Below, piece by piece: positions 45,001-57,000 of a stretch of DNA of 64,000 nt. Source of the DNA: Aplidium turbinatum. Taxonomy: Eukaryota > Chordata > Ascidiacea > Aplousobranchia > Polyclinidae. The notes under the pieces are model-generated. The model worked only from the letters and a program-made list of their open reading frames with translations. It ran no database searches and was not told the origin of the DNA. Position 1 is the first letter of the stretch. Each line of letters opens with the position of its first letter. Location of the stretch: assembly GCA_918807975.1 (NCBI GenBank), contig OU964918.1:39788477-39852476 (forward strand), given 5' to 3'. The translations under genes and the position numbers were made by a program.

Positions 45001-48000
45001 GGCACTTTTGTTTACTAAAAGGCCAATTTTTTTTTTGAAGTTTTAAGATAAAGTATAGCAATAATGATAATCCGGTATACAAAGCAGGGCACCATGCTAT
45101 GTTATAATGATGTAACCTACTGTCAAGCCTTAAAGCAACCTGCGGCCATGGCCGCTAAGCAGTGCTTGAATGAACCGCCGGTGCTACCTCTTCAATCGGC
45201 CAAGTTTGGCCGCCGGTCTCTTCTAGCCAATTATTTAATTTCGCAATAGAATGATCGTGGATTAACTGTCGAAAATACGTAGTATCAAAGAGTGATGCAA
45301 TATTAGGTCAGCGAGTCATAATCGCCACTGTTGCATTGTGCGGGGAATATTTGTTATTGATGGAATATAACCATCTGCGATCGCCAGCGCTGTAAGTCTT
45401 GTTTGTAATTCCCGACGTTTATTTTAACAAAGTCTTAATCCGAAGTGCTAATTTACATCGGCTGGCAATTTTGTCGTTTTTATGTCGATTCGATGTTGTC
45501 GGACATTGAACCGTTGTTAAAAAGAAGAACTAAGTTAGTTGACATCAATGGGAAAAACATTTTTTGATCATATTTTGCAAAAATTATGCTTCTTTTAGTA
45601 ATTAATGTACATCATTGAAATAGCTAAAACCTTAATTGCTAAGGCAACAGGGATCAGATGTCAGTAGATGTAATAGAAAACATATTTCGCACTTGCTAGT
45701 GCACAGGGCCTACGAGAGGGGGGTACGGAGGGTACGGCGTACCCTTGAGGGTCCAGGCCTGTCATTGTTGGGGGCCCGAAATTGTGATTTTATAGTTTAC
45801 GTGCAAAAATGTTAGTTTAAAATCATCCTAAACGAGTAAATTCAAGCATAAAAGTTGTTGTTCTTTAGTTCTGGGGGGGCCCGTAATGTAGCAAAAAGGC
45901 CCGGAAAAATAAGCTTAATTGAGTGCATTGCGCGCAAATTAGGAGCCCAAAGTGGTTATCTAATGCTTTACGTGCAAAAATGTTCTGTTAAAAGCACCCT
46001 AAAGTAACTGATAGCCTAAAAGTTGATTATTCTCCTGTTCAGATGGGGGGCATAGGGTAGTAAAAGCAGGGTTCAGAAAAACCTAGGCTTTTTTAAAAAA
46101 ACCAAAGAGAATGAAGGGGTGTACCAGCAAACATCTATTTGATTGGCCCATGATACTAGAAAAGGATCCACAGAGGATACAAACTGATATGAATGAATCA
46201 ACGAGTGAATAAAGAAATAACAGTTAACCTCTCAAGTACATGTAGCTCCACACAGAGTGAAATTTCCATGCCTTTTGACTCTTTTTTTTTTTTTAAAAGG
46301 AATGTCTAAAAAGACATTATTGACCCAAAAAGAATGACATCTAAAAAGACATTATGAAAAGTAACTACGGACAAAGGCCAGTGTTTCGATCTTCCGATCT
46401 CTTCAGCGTAGTAAAGTGAAAGTGGAAAGTTGTCTTGAAGCGTTGGTTGAGATGATGATTTGAAACTTGAGTGATTGTTGTGAGACAATGAGACTGGATT
46501 TAAGTTTTAACTTCAGACTTCAGCGAAACGTAATTTTACAACCTATTAGAAGGTGTGATTTTTTTGAGAGAATTTGTGCTAAGAAATTTGTGCTAACATG
46601 TCCGTAGTTACTTTTCATAATGTCTTTTTAGCCATTACTTTTAAAGAAATAAAAAAGAGTCAAAAGGCATGTAAATTTCACTCTGTGTGGAGTTACATGT
46701 ACTTGAGAGGTTAACTGTTATTTTTTATTCACTCATTTTTTAAAAAAGCCCGGGTGTTTTTGGGCTTTTTTGTGTTTTTTAAAAATTACTTGAAAAAAGT
46801 AGTTTCACGCTTATTTCACTTTAAAAGGAATTTCGGAGTTGGAGCCGGAGTAAAAAAAAGTGACTTCGTTCACCTCTGCTGGGCATGTGGTGAATGCAAA
46901 AGTTAATGAAGAAAGGTTATTGGTCAGATGATTAATTTGATTATGTTTTAACAAGATCTTATGTTTGAGCCTTGGTATAGAGAGCTTGACTTGTTGTAGC
47001 CTACTAGATACATAGGCTATATCACTCAGTAACATTAGCGGATTTAATATTTTTTATTAAACACACACAAAAAAAACAAGAAAAAACTACTAAATCCAAC
47101 GTTTTCGACACAACATAGTGTCCTCATTAGGAATAATTATAGGCTACATCTAAGAGAAATAAATAAATGAATTTGAAAATTTTACATTAAAGTTGTACAA
47201 GCGACACCTCTTAACAGCACCATCAACAACCGACACACAAATTCAATGCAGGATAGCCTACACAAATTGGCGAGGGACAGATCACATGATATGCACAACA
47301 CTAAATAATAGTTTTATTGCAGCCTGATGCTATTATTGCGCACAGATGTCCAATTCTGCATTAAAATGTTGTGCAATACGCCTAAGCAAACATCACGCGT
47401 TTTGCCAAAGACAAAAGGGGCTCGGCGTGAGAGGGGGCCCGGAATGACTCTTCGTACCCTTGGTGAAAAATTCTCTCAGAGGCCCTGCTAGTGCATCGTC
47501 AGCTCTGATAAAGGGCAGTTAAAGCCTACAAGTAGGCTAATGTTTTAATCATTGAAATACTTATTTTATTACCTTGCCATCATCGTCAACACAATCATGT
47601 CGAACGTTGTTTTTCGTTGCTAAAAAGAATTCTAGGGGAGTGGCGAACTTCTATTAAATCAGCCACATTGGAGACACTCGTGCGAGTGTCGTTTGAATAG
47701 TACTGGATTACAATCCCGATAAAGCAGTTATTGCGTGGTGCAACGATTCTATTGTAGGACGTCGCCCGGGCTCCAGACTTCAACAACGCTAAGTGATTAT
47801 TTTAGCATTGTTGCAAGTTTAATTCTATTTCCTTGTGCTATCGTTATTTTTATTTTGTATTTTGGCCTCCAAGCAAACAGATTTGGCCGCCGAGCAGGAG
47901 CTCCCGGTAGGCCACGATGGCTGCCGAAAAAAAAAACGAGTTTTAAGGCCTGTACTGTGTTGCAAACTTTTGTGCCTTAAATATTATTTTGAGGCAAAAA

Positions 48001-51000
48001 TGAAAGATTATAATTAGGCTAAAAGCGAATAACAGAAATTGTTATATTGCAAAATGTGCAGTAGCTTACATGACTTTAAAAGGGCACCATTGCCCCCCCT
48101 GCCCCTCCATCTGCAGAAATTTTGAGGGCAGGGGGGGCATTCGCCCCCCCCCCCCCCCCTGCCCCCCCGCTTCCGGCGCCTCTGTGTCCAAGGAAGAAAT
48201 ATTCGATTTACGCACAAAATCCTATTCTCTTCTCCAAGTAATTTCGAAAACCATGCACAATGTGGTGCAATAAACCAAAGTATAGAGAACATAATCATTT
48301 AATTGCTAATATCTTTTTGTCAACTTTAATTGGATCTTTGTCGTGTTCTCTTATCACAGCTGCTTGTGTGCAGTTTTAAACAAACAGCTTAAATGTATAA
48401 CAAGCTATATTAATTTGATCCATTTTTTTAAATTTTTGCAAATAATCTAAACTTGGAATTTCATTTTTGAGCGCGAGAAACAATGCCGGATCTAGCAGGT
48501 ATGTAGACCGTAGATATGTCGCATGTATTTGCTGCTTAGCAGTTTATGTTTTTATTTTTAACTAAGATTTGATTTGTGCTTGAATGTGTAAACTATGCTT
48601 ACAGTATTCATAGGCCTAACGCATATCATTGATTACTTGTGAGACTGCAAGTTGAGGTATTGGATTAAAGCATTAAACCAAGAATGGGCTAACTACGAGC
48701 TTCTGGCCAATCTGAGCAATTTTTTAATTAATTAGGCTTTATCAGACAATTTCACAAATTGCGCTAGTAACTAACTATCAGAAGCATGGACATCTATTAC
48801 TGTACAACTCAAAGATGAGTTAAATGTAGTTTTTGTACAAGTTGGGCCCACGTGTAAAATGTCACATCTAAATTTAGGCCAATAGTTTATTGTCATCAAC
48901 AATGAAAAGTTCTAACAAAAGGTTACGATAAAATTAAAAGGTTGACACCTGTCTATGAAAAATCATAACTACATCAAACCAGGCATAACAACTAAAACGC
49001 ACTTTATAAAATTACCACTATAATAATATAAGTTGTTACAAAAAAAGTTGTTAACGGTACAAAAAAAGGGTCGGTTGTTTTTTTGCTGAAAAAAAAACTT
49101 AAACAAAAACGCAAATGTTGAAACTGCTCTGTAGCTGTAAAACCTTTGGTCTCATATGTTTCATACTATGCCAAATGTGGCATAGTATGCGAGCTTTCAC
49201 TTTTTACAATATCTTAAAAGGTTGTTGAAAAACTTAACAATAATATATTTAGTAGTTTGCCATTAATACGTAAAACTCTTCTTGTGCCCCTGATGTTTGT
49301 CTGCAGTAGTTTATAATAGACCTATCTACAAAACTAGAACCACATAGTAGCTTACTACCTTGAAACTTTTAGACTTGGAGGATTTTTTTAAATTTTCAAT
49401 TCTGCCAATATTTAGAAATTGCCCTATTTCCAGCTTGGCAAAAGATAATCTTTTTGATGTGCTTTTTTAAAGAACTTGGCATTGTTTTTGTGGAAAAGTA
49501 AAACTTTTATTTGAATGAAAGCTCTTGAAAAGCATGTTTATTTGTTGAGGCATGCGTTTCCAATTTGTTTTCTTTTATTTAAAATTTCCTGCACTAAAAG
49601 TCAATTATTTGATAGTTTCTGCATTTGCAATGTGTGTATAAAAGTAGTCCTATGGTATTTAAAACATCCTCCTTAAATCAAAACATGTGATACATATTTA
49701 TTTGCACCGTTTCTGTTTGTTAGCAGCACAATGGTTGCTTGATATAATGCTTAGCGACCAAGGTAAGTTATCATGACTGCCAAGATGTTTCATCATAATT
49801 CATCTTACATTAACTTCCGTCGTCATTAGTATTGGCTTCCCATGTCTTTCGTTATTATCGATTGCATTTTTGTAAAAATTAGTCGTTTAAAATTTGACAA
49901 CCGTTGCATGTCTTTAGTGTGCAAAGCAGAGTTTACGAAGGTAACACAACACTGGTGATTACGGCTATCTGCACAGTTTTAGTTGTTCGAAAAATATTTA
50001 TTTGATCGAAATAAAAACGTCATATTTAGAAAATTATTTCCAACCGCAAACACGAAGGAATTTTGAGTCGTGAAAAACAAAATTTTATTTGATACATTTT
50101 TGTTTTGAAGGATTTGTGAAGAAAAAAATCTTAAACGTTTCCTGCATAAAAAAGCGTGACAGTTAAACCAGAACTTTAAGCCAAGCAAAACTTAAAGTTC
50201 TTTCCGTGGAGAAGCATGATTGAGTTGCTTTGAGTTAATTGGATTAGGTTTTGTTCTTTGTGTCAGATGAGGTCGGAATATTTTCATTCAAACTTCGGTT
50301 ACTAAATACAGTATAACTTATTTTGTATCTTCATCCTTTTCGTTGTACTGTTCACATTAGAGTAATATCGCAACCATAAAGTGGTTCTTTCACTTTCAAA
50401 CGGTTACATCTCATTTATTGTTGTACTTGTGTTGCATTGCATGGAATAGTGAGCACAGACTTTTTCTGGTTTTATCATTCACAGCATTCGTAACTTTTCT
50501 TCTGCATATTTTTAATTCATAATTCCTGCTGATAAACTTTTAAGTTTCATCAATTCACTTTTCGTTTGTGTGGGTTATTTTTTTTAATATGACGTTTGGT
50601 TGGCTTGCTCCAACATCAAATTCAGCACATAACCGTAAAGAACATACTGCATCTTCTTCATTTAAATAACCTTGCCCAGAAAAAAAATAGGAGACAATGT
50701 TAAACTCAAAAATTCTCAATATATTTTTTTATTTATCTCTGTTGAGCTTGTTAGCCTTGTGTTAAGTAAAACCAATGAATAAGTTAGAATGTAGCCGATT
50801 TTTCGTGTCGTAACATTTTTATGAAGTTTTCCATCGACTTATTATTGCAATGGAACGACTATGGCAATTTATCGAAGATAAAAGTGTGATGCTATATCGT
50901 TCTGGGAAGCTAAAAATTGTAAAAATTCCAACTTGTTTTTGGCTTTGCGAGGTATTCACACAATTTTAGATAAGTTATCGATCGTATGTTCAACAGTATT

Positions 51001-54000
51001 AGTCGAGTTTTCCTCTTGTCTATAGTCTTTTCTGTGCTTTTTCCACAGCAGGAAAATAGCTGCTCAAAGTAGGCCTATGTTAAATCCTTTTCTGAAGTGT
51101 TGCACAAGCGGCAAGAATAGCCTATATTTGTACAAAATAAAATATTTTCTAAATGTCAAGATTGTTTCGTGCAATATAAGATGTGTGTACTACAGCATAA
51201 GGAAGCATACCTTTATGTTGTAACATCATTTTTGTTCTTGAAGTCTTATTTTATCCATTGCTGACGATTGAAGTAATAACTTCTTGGTTTTTATGCTCTT
51301 TTTTATTTACAGTAGTATAGCCTACCCTACATCATTTCTTGTTTATACTTTCAAGGGCAGTAATTTTGGTGATACTACTTGTAAGAATATAAATATAAAA
51401 TCATCTGACTGATTGATGTTGTCATTAAGACCCGAACGAACGAAAATGAAAAATGCCATATTCGAGTTTCACCCTTGTTTGGGATCATCAGTGGTGCATA
51501 TCCAATCCATGTGTTTTGAGCAGGAATCAAACTTCCAATAGTGGACGTTTCCGACTTGACTCGACGGAGTCAAGATTGTGCTACGGTGCCCAGCATACCA
51601 TTCTTAACCACTCGGCCACGTCGCAAGATAATGAAGCTGTTGTTAACTGCACTCTTATTTCGTTGAATACGAGGGAGAGGATACCTGGTTTTTTCGAGTA
51701 TGTAGAGACGCACGAATCCACCATGCCAATAACTTCCTCGCGCGCGAGAAACTTCACTTACCAGGATTTTACCTTGCAAGTCATAACCATCGCACTTACT
51801 AACATTCCTTGCAGGTGGTACTGGTATTAATACACTTACTAATATTCCACGATCGGAAGTTCGATTTCCGCTAAAGACACATGAATATGAACCACTGATA
51901 ATCCCAAATTTGATAAATCAAACACTGATAAACCAAAACTCGTAACACAAAAACGAACGTCAGCGTACAGCTATTTATTTGATGAAGATCTCTGCGGTTG
52001 ATTTATATAATTTCAAGGGATTTTTGTTTGAAACTTAGATCTCAGTCCGATGTGATTTTGTATTGAAACATTGAAACCTTGTTTTGATATCCTACACATG
52101 AAGCAATGTAGTCTGATTGCGCTGTTGCTTGTAAGCGTCCAGTGTTCATGCTCCCCAATTCTTGTCATCAAACGGTTTGGTTTGCATCACGGGATAACTG
52201 GACTCATAGATTTCACATGCGTAGTTCACCAACCTACTTTGTGTTGCAGCTCCCTCTAATGATGTGGCCAGTTTTCGAGGTTTTCAATGGCTCAGCTTCG
52301 ACGTTTCAAGGAACCCAATATCCAGCACGGCAGATGAAATCAGACTTTCTTTTCGCACTCGATACCCTGACGGCTTACTCTTACACACAGGTAGCCTAAA
52401 GAGATATAAAAAAATCGAATTTGCATTATCTGACTCTTTTTTATTTCAGTTGTAAGGAGAAACTAGACCATAATAAAATATGTCTATGTCATATGTAAAC
52501 AAAAAATATTTCATAAATTTGCTGAATAATTTCGAAAAGTGACGATTGTTGTTCTGTTGACGTCATAAAAAGTATTGACGAGAAAATTTTTTTTTACTTT
52601 TACGGAAAGTAACTTCACAAAGTAAACTATTTGCATATAAATAAAAAATATCCAAAATCTATTTCTTGTTCAGTTCTTTATTTATCAAGTTTTTAAATCT
52701 TTGGCTGCATCTTGGTCCACACCTTCTCTTGAGTTGAATCGAAGTGGTTGTTATTGCTCAGGATTGCTCATCAAGAAGTAAACTTGGCATACTTAGTGGC
52801 ACTGAATACGTCTAAATATATTACTATGTAGGAGACGTTGTCATTGTAATGTAAAAAGTTGACAGCAAACACCTTTGCATAATTTATGTCCCACTTGATG
52901 ATCTAGAACTGTGTCTGTCTCTCTACGCAAAATAATGTCAAGAAATACTTTCTTTTTTCACGACAATTCAGCTCAGCTCTATTGCATCAGTTATTTTGCT
53001 TGAACTTTATACAAAATGATTGATTGTAATTTGATATTTAAATATTATTTTATACAAACTTTGGTTGGCTCTGAAGCATTAACTTTGGAAGTAATATTGA
53101 AATAATAACGTATTTTAAAATTTCAACCTTAAGATTTTCTATTGTACGAATTCTTAAATAATCTTTTATCAATCTTTGGTGCAAAGAGACGTAGGTAAAT
53201 GACGTAATTCAATGACGTAATGACGTGAATGACGTAAATGCTTGCAGTGCTGGATGAAAGATGTTCTTTGGGAGATATATTCCTCGTATGTTTCAAATCG
53301 TAATCGATACGATCGATCGTGGTTTTTCGTTTCATTTTTGTATCATCGCAATAGCAATAGATTACATGCACAAAATGCACATGCAATATGTATACCTGTC
53401 GTCGAAATCCAATTCATTGTCGACACAATCAAAATCAATTGCCTTAATAAAAACATACTCGTTATCAGGATTGAATTAATTGCCATTAATTTGCTTCATT
53501 ATCTTCTCATGGGTAGTACTTGTACGCAGTCAAGAGTTGTGTCATTGAAACTTCTTAATGATTTGCATAAGTCATCATTAGTCTTGTTACCTCAATATGG
53601 TGTCTGCTCTATTCGCGTCTTTGTGATGGTTGACTGCGTTTTCGTATTACTTTGTCACGGAACATTTGGTGGATTTAATTGTTTTCTGCTACATTTTTCT
53701 TTTTTAATCCTGAGCTTTGATGAATAATTGATAGATACTATGATACAGGAAAATATCGTTTTGTTGCTTTGTTGAACCTATTCATTTTTACTTAAACTTT
53801 CTGTGTATAGTCAATTGCTTTTCGTTACGCATTCTTTCATGTAATGCGCACGGGACATTTGCGCTTGTCCTTGTCAAATCTTGGAACTTTTAGATACAAA
53901 ATTAACTTTTGAAACAAATTAGCTTTTTACGCACCAAACATGACAGATATTGCATTTATGCAATACGCATATAACGTGAAATATAATACTTACCATATGG

Positions 54001-57000
54001 TCGATATACATATGACGTAGGCTACTGTTCGTACTGTCCAAGCTATAGTCAGAAGAGTCAGCTATAGTCACTTATATTACTTTTTTTTATTTAACATCTG
54101 CAGACGTCCAATCAATGCAAAAAGAGTAATCTTTTGGCTGGGAAATCAATACTTTAAATGTTATCTTCATTTAGTTGAGGGAAACTTTCTACTTCCAGGT
54201 GTATTGAGTCCTCATTAATATATTTTTATTTTAAACATCCTATTGGTACACCTGGACCTACACTGACATGTTTGGTATTCATTAATTTCATTCTTTTAAT
54301 GTAATTCAGTGGCTGGAACATTGTATATAGGTAAACTGAAGACTTCTATTTTAAGTTTACAATTGCAAGGTTTCTTTTTTGTGATATTTTGATGGAACAT
54401 AACTGTAATTTTGCAAGCTACACATCAGTTTTGATCAGACGAACTATATCATTTACGCCAAACATTTAAAGTTACAAATTTTTAAGCCTGTTTTTATCAA
54501 TAATGGCGACAGAAGGTTTACAGAATCCAGCTGAAACTACAAAACGCCGCTGAAAATTTTAATGAATTTAATTTGTAAGAATGTTATCAAAGTATGAAAT
54601 AGGGCTTTGCCAATTAATAACTTGACTTTGACTTGATCTTTGCCTTAAACTTGAACAAACAGAGCAGCGTAAAGTTAAGGTCTGCTTTAGCAAAGCATAT
54701 TTGCACAACATAAATTAACATAAGTAAGCTGTCTTTGTTTTTTTCGGCGACCAAGAGCATTTTTGCTGCACAAACCAGTTTACCACACCCTAGCCTGTAT
54801 GAAATCAGGCAGTCTGAGAGCATCATTACTAGCTAAGATTGTCTCGATTTGCTTTAAATTCAACAGCAAACGTCGGAGGTGAAGATAAACATCATGTCAG
54901 ACTAAAATGTTTTCATCGCATATAGTCATAAAACTGTTTATCCACGCATCTGATGAAGTTATGGACAGCTTGTCTCTTTTTCAGCCCAATTACCATTAAT
55001 ATTTGATGGAAACAATTGCCTTAAGCAACAGTTTTTTTTTGTTTTTTTTAATTTTGCCAGAATAAAGTGCAGGCAGTTTTGCTTTAACTGTACTTGGTCA
55101 ATATTGCAAGTTTCTATCTAGCAAATATCAAAGATTTAAAACTGTCGCCAACAAAAGCTATGACATTGCTGGGTTGTTGTTTTCCGACATTAATATTTCT
55201 GTTTGAATAAGATACCGCAGAAGTCGCCTCGTCGCTGTGTGAGCTTTATCAAAATGTTGTGCAAGTTTCCGAACCTGGCTGATTTTATTTACTTGTTATA
55301 TTTAATAGTTCGGTTCCATTCCAAATGAAGAATTTTCGTATAACGTTTCATTCTCAATAACACCGAGAAACCAAAACAGAGGATAAAAGATCCAAGCGTC
55401 TACTTTATTTCTTATATTAATGAAAGCCTTTAAAAAACTATGATGGTTTTTCTGAATAAATCATGTAATTTAAATCACTAAGTCTTTGCTAAACAATTGA
55501 TAAAACACAGTTGTATAACAACTTACAAAAACTACCGTACTTTTAATTTAACCCATGTAATAGTGACATGATGTTTATTATGGCAAATACAGCATAGAAA
55601 AAATGAGCTCAAACTGTCCGCGCTTAAAGCCAAAAGCATTTTTGTGCAATTAATTTAATTTCCAAGAACCGCATCAGACCCGGGGACCGAACCCTGCCAG
55701 AAGTAAAGTAGGCCTACTCATTGTTGCAAAACACATTTCTTGCCAGCCACTACAGGGTATTACGGTTAGTTAGTGTGGTGTGTTCAATGAAGTTGTCTTC
55801 TCTCTGTTGATTATATTACAACCCAAAGCATATTGGACGTATAGACCATACGCTGCACGATAAGTTTCGACATGTGATTGTTTAATTTGTAAAATTTTAC
55901 GAAAAGAAACTGAGAAGTATAGGTTCAATAGTAGCCTACAGGGCGAAGGTGGTTCAAAACGACTTTTTGTAGAAGCAAAATAAAGCAAATTTTCCATTTA
56001 TTCTAAACTTAAAGGGGTAAGGGTTGTACGATTAACATGACCCGATTGATTTCTATCTGGATGTTGAACACAGTTAGGCATAGTTGCGGCGACGTAGATA
56101 AGAACCTAACCGCTTTACTCTTCCTAAAGCCATAAGGTGAATGCTAACATTGGCAATCATGTGGTAAGCATAACACAGTAGGCTACACTGCACTAATCAA
56201 AGAATCCTGTTGTGCAAGGTCCAAGTGGTAAGGCGGAGATTATTGGCAGAAAATCAAAAACAATCTTCTAACGCCACCTTTCTTTCACGTATCAACGTTT
56301 GAACTGTACATTTATTTTTATTTTTAGCATATGGAATGAATTAAAAATCAGGTAAATTGCGCATGCCTTTCGAAGCCAAGAGGTAGTTGATATAAGAACA
56401 TCGTAACAAAAGGGTCTTGAATTTTCTATACACTTAGCAGATGTGGTTGAGCCAACTCGCATTTCTCCGAGTCTAGACAACGCAGTTCACTCAGCCAATA
56501 CTTTACGGCCACTTCATTCGATTTAGCCTATTGAATTACGGACAAGACATTTCTTTATAAAACCCAAAATACGACAATATAAAATGAAAAGTATTTAACT
56601 TACTTCGTTTGATAACAATGTTTACGATCTTGTATAGCCTGCTATACCCTTAGCAAATTTACAAATTGTGTAAAACTAGGCTAGCTTGACTGTTTGTTTC
56701 AATTATGCTAATTGTTTGCTCTTAACAATTGCAGGAAAATCAGCTGATTATATAGCTCTTTCTTTGGAAAAGGGTAAAATTGTTCTGGTGGTCAACTTGG
56801 GTTCTGGAGCGTATGAGGTAGTAGTGGAACCTGAAGAAGGGGGTTTCAATGACGGAAAGTGGCATTATGTTCGTGTGAATAGGACGTTGAAGCAGGTAGG
56901 TTGATGAAAGTGTTTTTATCACACACTATAAATATTGGTATTGATTACGACGCTTTTTCCTCAAGCTTATGAGGGAATATAAGATTGTAAAAAATGCAAA

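Larger units (their letters stand above)
45704..47487. mobile_element. hAT element with CAGGGCCTACGAGAG ends
   Basis: Ends CAGGGCCTACGAGAG and CTCTCAGAGGCCCTG with exact 8-bp duplication CTAGTGCA (45696-45703, 47488-47495). GGGGGCCCGAAAT-type blocks sit inside the left end. Non-coding. Contains a fold-back at 46203-46734 and a hammerhead-like patch near 47089. Confidence 0.88.
45130..47940. mobile_element. Unclassified element filling the family A MITE
   Basis: The insertion is bounded by CCTTAAA at the left and TTTTAAGG at the right, followed inward by GGCCATGGCCGC-like and GGCAGCCATCGTGGCC-like blocks (weak inverted ends). No transposase seen and no clean target duplication. It carries the hAT element at 45704. 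Confidence 0.4.
44951..48184. mobile_element. hAT MITE, family A, copy 3, split by nested insertions
   Basis: Ends CAGGGGCGCCGGAACG and CGCTTCCGGCGCCTCTG with exact 8-bp duplication TGTCCAAG (44943-44950, 48185-48192). The left part (to about 45130) and right part (from about 47940) match the complete copies at 31671 and 8740. Everything between is later insertion. Confidence 0.9.
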
